In this document: positions 51,502-59,119 of the stretch, piece after piece
How positions within the stretch are numbered: position 1 is the first letter of the stretch
Layout of the letters: every line of letters starts with the position of its first letter
Assembly: GCF_000426645.1 (NCBI RefSeq)
Contig: NZ_AUFT01000022.1
Span: 36,714-100,713 of the forward strand
Reading direction: 5' to 3'
DNA length: 64,000 nucleotides
Source of the DNA: Nakamurella lactea DSM 19367
GTDB lineage: Bacteria > Actinomycetota > Actinomycetes > Mycobacteriales > Nakamurellaceae
The notes under the pieces: model-generated
Database searches by the model: none
Told to the model about the DNA's origin: nothing
The model's input: the letters and a program-made list of their open reading frames with translations, nothing else
Translations under genes and position numbers: made by a program

Positions 51502-53171
51502 ACGTTTCCGCCGTCCTGATCGGCGTCGACCCAGCGGCGAGCCTGGGCGAAGGCCGCGTCGGTGGACTCGCCGACCAGGTCCGTGCTGACGGACACGGTG
51601 ATCCGATCGCGGTCCTCGGGTCCACGGTTGCGGCGGTGCTGGGCCCGCAACTCCGGGTCGACCCCGCTGAGAAACAGTCGCCCGCCGGCTTCCTGCAGTT
51701 GGCCGGCGTACTGGTCGATGACCAGGAAGAACGTCGCGCCCAGCTCGGTGCGGCCCCGCAGCCGGATGATGACCGCGGTCCGGTGGGAACCTGCGGGGTC
51801 GGGCAGCTTGGTCTGCAAGGTGCGGGACCCGGCGTACAGCAGGCTCCCGTACACATCCAGAGCGACCACCTCCCGGTCGCCGAGCGACTTCGGCGGTTCC
51901 CGGACGCGCCAGCCCGCATCGGTGGGGACGAGTCTGACGATGCGCAGGTCGAGTGCCTCCCGGTTGAGTTGGAGCAACAACGACAGCGCGACGCCGAACC
52001 CCACTGCCGTGGCGACCGGCAGCAGCAGGGTCGCGATGAAGGTCGACACCATGGCGACCTGCGACGTCGCCCCGGTCCGGAAAATGGTGATCACCCGAGC
52101 CGGGCTGATCGAGCCGATGGCCGCAACGATGAGCAGGGCGGCAAGAGTCGGCTGGGCGACGATGCCGACGAGGCCGGACAGGGCAATCAGGATCACCAGC
52201 ATCCAGAGCCCGGAGAAGACGGCGGCCCAGCGAGTGCGCGCGCCACTGGTGACGTTCAATGCGGTTTGGCCCAACGATCCGCCGACCGGCTGTCCCTTCA
52301 CCAGACTCGACGCGACGTTCGCAACGCCCTGGCTGAGAAAGTTCCGGTCCGTCGAACTCCTTGACCCGTCCGGATTGGGCGCTACCTCGGCGACACCGGC
52401 GCCCTGGACCAACACGATGGCGGCAACTGCCAACGCCCCACCGACCAGGCTGAAGGAGAACTGCGAGAAGTCGGGGAGGGCGGGCAGCGGGAAGCCGCGC
52501 GGGATCGCGCCGGAATCCTGTACTCTCGCAACGGAATCCGCCTTCACCATGGCGACGACTGCGGTCGGCACCGCGACCGCCAACAAGGCGCCATAGGCGG
52601 CCAGCCGGGTGCGGGCGAGCAGCACGACCAGCGCCCCGGCCGCCACCCCGGTGAGCAGACTCGGCAGGTCGATGTGGGTGGGGTGACCGAGCACCGAAAG
52701 CGCCTTGGCGAGTGCGAAGCCGCCGGACGCCGAACTTCCCGTCAGATCCGGGATCTGGCCGAAGACGATGTTGGCCGCGACGCCGGTCAGGAAGCCCGTC
52801 ATCACCGAATGCGAGACGAACCGGGTGTATCGACCGAGCCGCAGGACCGCGGCAGCGATCATGGCGATTCCGGCGAACAGTGAGATCAGCACCAGGGCGC
52901 CCGGCCGATCGCCCGGTGCGACGCTGCCCAGTGCCGAACCGGTGGCCAGCGCTGCCGCGCCGGTGGTGGCGACGACCATCAATTGGGTGCTCGAGGTCAG
53001 CCCGCCGGCAATCGGCCCTGCGGCGCTCGCGTACAACCCGTTGACCGGACTGACCCCGGCCAGCAGTCCGGAGGCCATCCCGTCCGGAACGCTGCTGATC
53101 GCACCGGGAAGACCGGCCAACAGATCCTTCAGCACCGTGTCCCGTCTGGGCAGCCACCCTCGCCATCGCAT
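51492..53171 (-). CDS. SulP-family anion transporter 3
   Basis: A 559-residue SulP transporter. The first membrane signature (LLAGLPGAISSVPDGMASGL, about 17-36) and the GQPVGGSLGQTALNVTSGAR region are conserved. The STAS domain occupies roughly 420-550. It is more similar in layout to SulP1 than to SulP2. ATG 53171 has almost no leader if the degenerate palindrome at 53206 acts with the usual spacing. It is divergent from the LuxR regulator gene. Substrate anion not determined. Confidence 0.87.
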   Translation of the reverse strand: MRWRGWLPRRDTVLKDLLAGLPGAISSVPDGMASGLLAGVSPVNGLYASAAGPIAGGLTSSTQLMVVATTGAAALATGSALGSVAPGDRPGALVLISLFAGIAMIAAAVLRLGRYTRFVSHSVMTGFLTGVAANIVFGQIPDLTGSSASGGFALAKALSVLGHPTHIDLPSLLTGVAAGALVVLLARTRLAAYGALLAVAVPTAVVAMVKADSVARVQDSGAIPRGFPLPALPDFSQFSFSLVGGALAVAAIVLVQGAGVAEVAPNPDGSRSSTDRNFLSQGVANVASSLVKGQPVGGSLGQTALNVTSGARTRWAAVFSGLWMLVILIALSGLVGIVAQPTLAALLIVAAIGSISPARVITIFRTGATSQVAMVSTFIATLLLPVATAVGFGVALSLLLQLNREALDLRIVRLVPTDAGWRVREPPKSLGDREVVALDVYGSLLYAGSRTLQTKLPDPAGSHRTAVIIRLRGRTELGATFFLVIDQYAGQLQEAGGRLFLSGVDPELRAQHRRNRGPEDRDRITVSVSTDLVGESTDAAFAQARRWVDADQDGGNVHP

Positions 53172-53521
53172 CGATCCAGCTCATCGCAGATCCTTGTCGA
53201 TCGGATCCCTCGTCGAGGGTGAACCTGACCCGTCAAACTTGTTCGGACGAGTTCCGCACATCTCGCTACCGAACACCCACGACGTGGTACCACCATGTGT
53301 TACCGGCGGCCGGCGATCGGGCTCATCCACACCCGTTCGCTCACACGATTCCGCCGGCGGCGGCCTGAGATGCGCACCCGACCTTTGGCACTTAGGGTTT
53401 CAGTGGTGAAGATCTGCGGGCTTCGGCAGCTGCCCGATATCCGGCTGCCCGGTGAACGGGTATTCTCGCGCCAGCGGACCCTCTCCGCCTGTGGACAGCG
53501 ATCTCGACCCGGGGAGGACAG
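53172..53521. promoter_or_regulatory. 350-bp divergent region between SulP3 and LuxR regulator
   Basis: No gene seen. It holds a degenerate palindrome at 53206-53222 (TCCCTC-gtcga-GGGTGA; the GGGTGA half is perfect), positioned for the SulP3 promoter. A lone half-site TCATCC at 53323-53328 has no matching partner. The regulator's ribosome site GGGAGG lies just before its ATG at 53522. Confidence 0.5.
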
Positions 53522-56212
53522 ATGGGTGCAACCTCCTTAGGCCGGCGGGCGACGCCACCGCCTGTTCCGCCCAGGCACGTCCCACGCCCCCGGTTGATCG
53601 CGGCGCTGGATCGGGCGGTGGAGATGCCACTCACCTTGATCGCGGCTGGTCCGGGCTGGGGAAAGACGGTCCTGCTCAGTGAATGGGCGGAACACCGTGA
53701 GGATCCGGTCGTGTGGTTGTCGTTGGACCCGGGCGACGATCACGAAGAGGCGTTCTGGGGGCTGTTCCGCGCGGCGATGTCCCGAGCAGGGCTGGCAACC
53801 GAACTGACCGACGTTGCCGGCGATCACCACACTCCCGCTGATCCGCTGATGTCATCCGGCGCGCTGGCCATTGAGGTTCTCAGCCGCCACCTCGAGGGCC
53901 GACCGAGCCCGTTGGTTCTGGTGCTCGACAACTTTCATTTCATTTCGTCAATCGAGGTTCTCGAAACCATCAGTTCGCTGATCCTCAATCCACTGCCGAA
54001 TCTGCGAATGGTAATGGCGGTACGTCGCGATCCATTACTACCCATTCATCGGGTCAGGGTCGCCGGGCAGCTGGCCGAATTGCGCGCTCGCGACGTCGCG
54101 ATGGACGCACCTGAGATCGGCCGTCTGCTCTCCGCGCACGGCGTCGATTTGTCGACGCAGCAACAGGCGACGCTGGCAACGCGAACGGAAGGCTGGGCGG
54201 CGGGACTCAAACTCTCCGTCCTGCGGATGGAAGGCCGGGACGATCCGGCCGCGTTCATCACCGAGTTCGCCCTCGATCAGGGCAGCATCGGCGAATATCT
54301 CACCCTGGAAGTGCTCGCCAGCCAGACGGTAGAGACCCGACACGCCCTGATCCGCACCAGCATTGCCGACGAGATCTGCGGTTCGTTGGTCAACGCCATC
54401 ACCGGTGGAAGCGACGGAGACCAGGTCCTGCAACGACTGGCGCAGACGAACTCGTTCGTCACCACCGATCGGGAAGGCGTGTGGTATCGATACCATCCGC
54501 TGCTGCTGGAACTTCTCAAGCATCTGCGCGCCAACGACTCTCCGGAGATGCAGGTCCGACTCCATCGCCGTGCCGCGCATTGGTACGACGAGCACGGCCG
54601 GCTGATGGACGGCCTGCGGCACGCCTTGAACGCCGGCGACTGGTCCCACGCCCTTGACATGCTGCAGCGTGGTGGTCTCGAGGTTGCCTTTCTGCGGAAC
54701 GGCCGACAGCCTCTCGAGGGCATCGACCGGCTCGTCGACGCGGCATCGCCCGATCTCACCTCCCTGACGGCATTCCGCACCTCCGCGATCCGGGCAGCGG
54801 TAGCCGGTCTCGCCGGGATGACGGCGCGGGCTCGGTCCCTCCTCGGACAGTTGCGCGCGAGGCCGGACTCGCCGGACGAGCCCGGCGTCGAGGACGAACG
54901 GAGCGGCTGGGCCGACGACGCCACGGCCGCGGCATTCGTCGGTCTCGCCGAATTGATGCTGGCGTATCGCGATGGCGACCTCGAGGCTGTCGAGGAAGCG
55001 GCCACCCGGCTCGAAAGTGCCGGTGACCGACCGCTGCTGATCGCGACGGCGAAGGGCGTGGTCGGCGCCGCCCGTTATTGGAGTGGGTCGATCAGCGCCG
55101 CCGAGCCGGCGCTGCGGGCATCGGTCGAGACGGCCGTCGGCTGTGGGGCGCCGGCGATCGCCATCGGCGGCCTTGGCATGCTGACGATGCTCGCGGCGAC
55201 CCAGGGCAAGACCGATGTCGCCCGGCAGGCGGCCGAGCAGGGAATGTCGTTCCTTCGATCCTCCCCCGGGATACGTGGCGGTTCGGTCGCCCCACTGCAC
55301 CTCGGCTATGCCCACCTTGCCCTGTTGCGCGGCGATCTGGACGCCTACCGGGGCGCGATGCGCCGGACGAACCTCGAGCTCGACACCAGCCATGACCACA
55401 CCCTGCGATACTGCGCCGGTCTGCTGGAAGCCAAGGCGCTGACGTTGGCCGGGCAGTACCAACAAGCACAGGACCTGCTGTCGAGCGATTCGCTCGCCAG
55501 CATGGCCAACGGGTTCAACCTGCCGGGGGTCCGGCAGATATTGCTGTCGGAGATCGTGGTGGCGCTCGGCCGACCGGCAACGGCGATCAAGTCGCTCGCG
55601 ACGATGGAGCTGAACGTGCCACATCTTCCCGAGTTGGCGCACGCCCGGGCCGATCTGGAGCTCGGCGAGTTCGACCGCGCCGAGAAGCGGATCCGGCGGG
55701 TGGTCAGTTCGTCGGCGCCGGCGGCGCCGCTGCCCGTGTTGCTCGACGCGGTGCTGCTCGGGGCGATCGTTGCCGAGTCCCGCGGCGAAGAGGCGGCCGC
55801 CGCCGAAGCGGTCAGCCGAGCCATCGATCTCGGTACGGTTGATGGTCTGGTGATGCCGTTCATCGAGGCGGGACCACGACTCGGGGCGCTGCTCGGCCGC
55901 CACGCGGTGCTCGCCGCTCGCTGGCCCGGTCCGCCGCCGGAGGCGAGAGCGGCGACGACCACTCGCCCGGGGCTGGTTCGTCAGCGGTCCGTCGATCCGA
56001 CCGGACCTGCGGAGCTCTTCGAGCAGCTGACCGAGCGAGAGCTGTCCGTACTGCGCTGGTTGACCACCACCATGACGATCGCCGAGATCGCCGACGAACT
56101 GTTCGTGTCGATCAATACGGTCAAGACCCACCTCGCGGCGGTGTATCGCAAACTCGGCGCGGCGAAGCGGCGCGAAGCGATCGACCGCGCCCACGAGCTG
56201 CAGTTGATCTGA
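53522..56212 (+). CDS. MalT-like (LAL) LuxR-family ATP-dependent regulator
   Basis: An 896-residue transcription activator. The N-terminal STAND ATPase has Walker A GPGWGKT (43-49) and Walker B LVLVLDNFH (about 134-142). A helical, TPR-like sensor region covers about 330-800, and a C-terminal LuxR/NarL HTH (ERELSVLRWLTTTMTIAEIA, then NTVKTHLAAVYRKLGAAKRR) occupies the last ~65 residues. Proteins of this class bind ATP and a ligand, oligomerise and activate promoters. ATG 53522 has GGGAGG upstream. It lies inside the palindrome-bearing island and is the only large regulator there, so it is the leading candidate to bind TCAYCC-N5-GGRTGA. Confidence 0.92.
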   Translation: MGATSLGRRATPPPVPPRHVPRPRLIAALDRAVEMPLTLIAAGPGWGKTVLLSEWAEHREDPVVWLSLDPGDDHEEAFWGLFRAAMSRAGLATELTDVAGDHHTPADPLMSSGALAIEVLSRHLEGRPSPLVLVLDNFHFISSIEVLETISSLILNPLPNLRMVMAVRRDPLLPIHRVRVAGQLAELRARDVAMDAPEIGRLLSAHGVDLSTQQQATLATRTEGWAAGLKLSVLRMEGRDDPAAFITEFALDQGSIGEYLTLEVLASQTVETRHALIRTSIADEICGSLVNAITGGSDGDQVLQRLAQTNSFVTTDREGVWYRYHPLLLELLKHLRANDSPEMQVRLHRRAAHWYDEHGRLMDGLRHALNAGDWSHALDMLQRGGLEVAFLRNGRQPLEGIDRLVDAASPDLTSLTAFRTSAIRAAVAGLAGMTARARSLLGQLRARPDSPDEPGVEDERSGWADDATAAAFVGLAELMLAYRDGDLEAVEEAATRLESAGDRPLLIATAKGVVGAARYWSGSISAAEPALRASVETAVGCGAPAIAIGGLGMLTMLAATQGKTDVARQAAEQGMSFLRSSPGIRGGSVAPLHLGYAHLALLRGDLDAYRGAMRRTNLELDTSHDHTLRYCAGLLEAKALTLAGQYQQAQDLLSSDSLASMANGFNLPGVRQILLSEIVVALGRPATAIKSLATMELNVPHLPELAHARADLELGEFDRAEKRIRRVVSSSAPAAPLPVLLDAVLLGAIVAESRGEEAAAAEAVSRAIDLGTVDGLVMPFIEAGPRLGALLGRHAVLAARWPGPPPEARAATTTRPGLVRQRSVDPTGPAELFEQLTERELSVLRWLTTTMTIAEIADELFVSINTVKTHLAAVYRKLGAAKRREAIDRAHELQLI

Positions 56213-56266
56213 GGTCGTTGCCGAACGACGAGTTCCGGTCCAGCACCACTCGCAGTTCGGAGCGCG

Positions 56267-56283
56267 CCACCCACAACGGATGA
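56267..56283. promoter_or_regulatory. Island palindrome copy 12: CCACCC-acaac-GGATGA
   Basis: It lies 55 nt after the LuxR stop and 56 nt before paralog 2. One base in the left half departs from consensus. It makes the two small paralog genes independent of the regulator's own promoter. Confidence 0.6.
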
Positions 56284-56339
56284 GGCCGACACCCCACCGC
56301 AGCGACGACCATGGAGCGCATCCCAGAGTAGGAGGCGCC

Positions 56340-56588
56340 GTGTCTGCCCCATCCGCCAGCTACGAAGTCCGGGTCAGCGGCGCGGTCGGCCCGGCTGCGC
56401 GAGCCGCGTTCGCCGACCTGGCGATCGAAGTCGAGCCGACCGCCACCGTCCTGTCCGGCGACCTCAGCCAGGCCGAACTGCACGCCGTGATCGAACAGAT
56501 CCGCGCTCTCGGGATGCAACTGGTCGATGTCCGCCGGACCGAGCCGGCCGGCGACCCGGAGCCCCCGCTCGGCCGTCCACCCGAGTGA
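56340..56588 (+). CDS. Small protein, member 2 of the paralogous family
   Basis: An 82-residue protein from GTG 56340, with AGGAGG about 7 nt upstream. The core YEVRVSGAVGPAARAAFADL, then LSQAELHAVIEQIRALGMQL and DVRR aligns with the 21384 and 56755 proteins. The C-terminal Pro-rich tail is specific to this copy. The predicted beta-alpha-beta-beta-alpha-beta order fits a ferredoxin-like or ACT-like domain. It directly follows the MalT-like regulator. Function is unknown; a partner or ligand-sensing subunit for that regulator is one possibility. Confidence 0.7.
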   Translation: MSAPSASYEVRVSGAVGPAARAAFADLAIEVEPTATVLSGDLSQAELHAVIEQIRALGMQLVDVRRTEPAGDPEPPLGRPPE

Positions 56589-56754
56589 GCCTACGATCGC
56601 AGAGCCCGGGGGCCGGTGTCGTGCACCGGTGCCACGGTGGCACAATCGCCGGGACCTTCGAACGATGCGGCACCTTCCCCTTGGGTGACCTTCCCCTCGC
56701 GGCCGGGTCGGTCCGGACGTCGCCGACGGTCCGGCCCGCGGAAGGAGACTGCTG

Positions 56755-56961
56755 ATGGTCAAGCGGAAGTACGGCATCACCGTCGCCGGGCAACTCGGAT
56801 CTGCGGCGCGGACGGCATTCGCCGACCTGGAAATCGTGCCGGACCCGGAGTCCGAGGTCACGCTGCTGCGCGGGAGCCTCGATCAGGCCGGACTGTTCGG
56901 GGTCCTGCACCAGATCCAGTCCCTGGCGATCATCCTGCTCGAGGTGCGCCGGCTCGACTGA
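56755..56961 (+). CDS. Small protein, member 3 of the paralogous family
   Basis: A 68-residue protein with a GGAAGGAG site before ATG 56755. The core reads YGITVAGQLGSAARTAFADL, then GSLDQAGLFGVLHQIQSLAI and EVRR. It shares AARxAFADL with paralog 2 and the xDQxxL helix with paralog 1. No palindrome of correct spacing lies in the 166-bp gap before it, although GGGTGA occurs once at about 56683. It is probably read through from paralog 2. Function unknown. Confidence 0.7.
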   Translation: MVKRKYGITVAGQLGSAARTAFADLEIVPDPESEVTLLRGSLDQAGLFGVLHQIQSLAIILLEVRRLD

Positions 56962-57035
56962 TTCCACGCCGCTGCGGCGAGCTCACCAGTACCGATCGCG
57001 TTCTACTATGACGTCACCAATCAGGGGAGCGGACC

Positions 57036-57404
57036 ATGGCCATGTCGGCAGAACAGATCTTCGCCTTGCAGGATGCGCACGTCATCGATGCCGACGGCGA
57101 AGACCTCGGCGGGATCGATCAGGTCTTCCTGGACAGCGAGACGCAAGACCCGGCCTGGGTCACCATCGGCGCCAGCATCTTCGACGGGCCGCAGCGGTTC
57201 GTTCCGCTGGCCGGCGCGCAGATCACCGAGACCGAGGTCCGGGTGCCGTACACCAAGGCCCTGATCGCCGGCGCACCTCGATTCGCCGACGCCGCCGGCG
57301 GCCACCACGCCGACGGACTGCACGGCAACGAGAACCCTTACCTGTACTACGGTCTGGCCGCCGCGCCGGGGACGCTGAACGCTCACCCGGGCGCGACCGA
57401 GTAG
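57036..57404 (+). CDS. PRC-barrel domain protein
   Basis: A 122-residue protein with a PRC-barrel (about 8-80). DAHVIDADGEDLGGIDQVFL is the characteristic opening, followed by VTIGASIFDGPQRFVPLAGA and the VRVPYTKALI strand. PRC-barrels bind RNA or act in stress and photosynthetic proteins; the role here is unknown. A His/Asn-rich C-terminus contains GGHHADGLHGN. GGGGAG precedes ATG 57036. A TCACCA half-site lies upstream, but its right half is poor. It is convergent with the SDR gene, 4 bp apart. Confidence 0.82.
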   Translation: MAMSAEQIFALQDAHVIDADGEDLGGIDQVFLDSETQDPAWVTIGASIFDGPQRFVPLAGAQITETEVRVPYTKALIAGAPRFADAAGGHHADGLHGNENPYLYYGLAAAPGTLNAHPGATE

Positions 57405-57408
57405 TCAG

Positions 57409-58299
57409 TCAGTCCCGGATCGTCTCGCCGGTGATCTCGGCGGAGGTGTCGAACAGCCACCGGGCGTCATCGGCGTTGCGCGCCGCCCGGGACGGCGCGG
57501 CGCGGTGTGGCCGGCCGTACAACCCGAAGCGCGGTCCGTAGTAGCTGCCACCGGGCAGCCGCGGCGCGGTCGCCGCCAGCACCTGCGACCGCGCGCCGTG
57601 CGCCGCCGACGAGCCGAGCAGTTGGCTGACCCGCCGGGCCAACCAGACCAGCGGACCCGGGGTATCGCCGCGATCGCCCGGTGAGAGCGTCTCGGTCGCC
57701 GACCAACCGGGGTGCGCCGCAACGGATGTCACCGGGCTGTGGGCGGCCAGCAACCGCCGGTCCAGTTCCAGCGCGAACATCAGCACGGCCAGCTTCGACT
57801 GCCCGTAGGCGCCCATCGGGGTGTACCTGCCGGCAAGATTCAGCTTCCGGTCGAGTCGGCGGACGGCCCGATGGGCGATCGAGGACACCGACACCACCCG
57901 GCCGGCCCCCTCGGCCAGCGCCGGCAGCAGCCGCGCGGTCAACAGGTAGTGGCCGAAATGATTGACGCCGATCTGCTGCTCCAGCCCGGCCGGCGTCAGT
58001 TCGCGCTCCGGCGCCAGCATCACCCCGGCGTTGTTCACCAGCACCGCGAGCGGACCCCGCCATTCGTCGGCGAACGACCGCACCGACCCCAGGTCGGCCA
58101 GGTCGATCCGGCGGACCTGTAGATCGGCGCCGGGCACCTGCGCCCGGATACCGGCGGCCGCGGCGTGGCCCTTCGCCGGGGAGCGGACCGCCAGCGTCAC
58201 CGACCAGCCGGCAGCGGCCAGCGCCGTGCTGGTCGCCAGCCCGAGTCCGGTGTTCGCCCCGGTCACCACCGCCCGACGCGGCAATCCCCCCGCCGTCAT
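57409..58299 (-). CDS. Short-chain dehydrogenase/reductase
   Basis: A 296-residue classical SDR, retinol-dehydrogenase/WWOX-like. The NAD(P) motif TGANTGLG (about 14-21), LVNNAGVM (about 88-95), catalytic Ser in SVSSIAHR and YGQSK (Tyr/Lys) are present. A basic residue after the second strand (VRSPAK) suggests NADP preference. Substrate unknown. ATG 58299 overlaps the HAD stop as ATGA, and AGGAG lies about 11 nt upstream. The open frame to 58497 is ignored because it would sit inside the HAD gene. Confidence 0.9.
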   Translation of the reverse strand: MTAGGLPRRAVVTGANTGLGLATSTALAAAGWSVTLAVRSPAKGHAAAAGIRAQVPGADLQVRRIDLADLGSVRSFADEWRGPLAVLVNNAGVMLAPERELTPAGLEQQIGVNHFGHYLLTARLLPALAEGAGRVVSVSSIAHRAVRRLDRKLNLAGRYTPMGAYGQSKLAVLMFALELDRRLLAAHSPVTSVAAHPGWSATETLSPGDRGDTPGPLVWLARRVSQLLGSSAAHGARSQVLAATAPRLPGGSYYGPRFGLYGRPHRAAPSRAARNADDARWLFDTSAEITGETIRD

Positions 58300-58985
58300 C
58301 GACCGCTGCTCTCCTGGTCGGCTGGCGCGACCCGGATGCCGCCGTCGGTGACGATCCAGCGCAGCTGCGCCAGGGTATCGATCACCGCATCGGCGGCCAG
58401 CTCCGCAGCCGGGGTGGTCGTGGTCACCGCGATCGTCGTGCAGCCCGCCGCCGCCGCGGCGGCGATGCCGCTCGGCGCGTCCTCGACCACCAGGCACCGG
58501 GCCGGATCGACCCCGAGCCGACTGGCCGCCAGCAGGTACGGCTCCGGATCGGGCTTGCCGTTGCGCACGTCGTCGACCGTCACCAGTACCGCGGGAGGCT
58601 GCAGGCCGGCGGCGCGAAGTCGCAGCAGCGCAAGGGCTCTGGTGGCCGAGGTGGCGATGGCACAGCGGTCACCGAGGGCGGCGAGCGCCGCAGCGGCGCC
58701 GGGCAACGGCAGCACATCGTCGAGGTCGGCCAGCTCCAGCTCGTGGATTCTGGCGATCGCGTCCGAGAGTTGGTGTTCCGGTACCAGCGCGGTGGCGATG
58801 GCCAGTGCCGGCACGCCGTGGAATCCCGACAACCGGTGTTGCGGGATGTCCCGTTCCGCCGCCCAGCGCGCCCACGAGCGATCGACCGCCGGCGTGGAAT
58901 CGATCAACGTGCCGTCGTTGTCGAAGACCACGGCCTGGAAGACACGTTCGGACAGTCCGGCGAGACCGGACGGGGCAGGGCTCAT
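58296..58985 (-). CDS. HAD subfamily IA sugar-phosphatase/beta-phosphoglucomutase-like
   Basis: A 229-residue HAD hydrolase with a helical cap. Motif I is FDNDGTLIDS (about 21-30), motif II is IATSATRAL, the motif III Lys is in NGKPDPEPY, and motif IV is VVEDAPSGI. The layout matches small sugar-phosphate phosphatases of the GPP/YfbT kind and beta-phosphoglucomutases. It is coupled by a 4-nt overlap to the SDR gene, suggesting a two-gene unit acting on a related metabolite. GGAGA precedes ATG 58985. Confidence 0.88.
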   Translation of the reverse strand: MSPAPSGLAGLSERVFQAVVFDNDGTLIDSTPAVDRSWARWAAERDIPQHRLSGFHGVPALAIATALVPEHQLSDAIARIHELELADLDDVLPLPGAAAALAALGDRCAIATSATRALALLRLRAAGLQPPAVLVTVDDVRNGKPDPEPYLLAASRLGVDPARCLVVEDAPSGIAAAAAAGCTTIAVTTTTPAAELAADAVIDTLAQLRWIVTDGGIRVAPADQESSGR

Positions 58986-59119
58986 GACGTCTCCCCGCTC
59001 GCTCGCGCTCGCGGGTTCACGTCATTCAGCACCGATGATTCGCTCGCATGCTCGCTCATGCCCCCCATTGTGCTGATGGCGCCGGGACCGTTCGCGGTCG
59101 CGTCCTACCCGGTCGCGTC

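Noticed and set aside
53323..53339. TCATCC near 53323 as a thirteenth palindrome upstream of the LuxR gene
   Set aside because: The right half reads CGTTCG and does not match; it is only a half-site.
56667..56688. GGGTGA at about 56683 as an operator for paralog 3
   Set aside because: The matching left half is absent at N5 spacing; CACC occurs but two bases too far away.
57026..57042. TCACCA-atcag-GGGAGC upstream of the PRC-barrel gene
   Set aside because: The right half is mostly the ribosome site and matches the motif poorly, so it is not counted as a regulon site.
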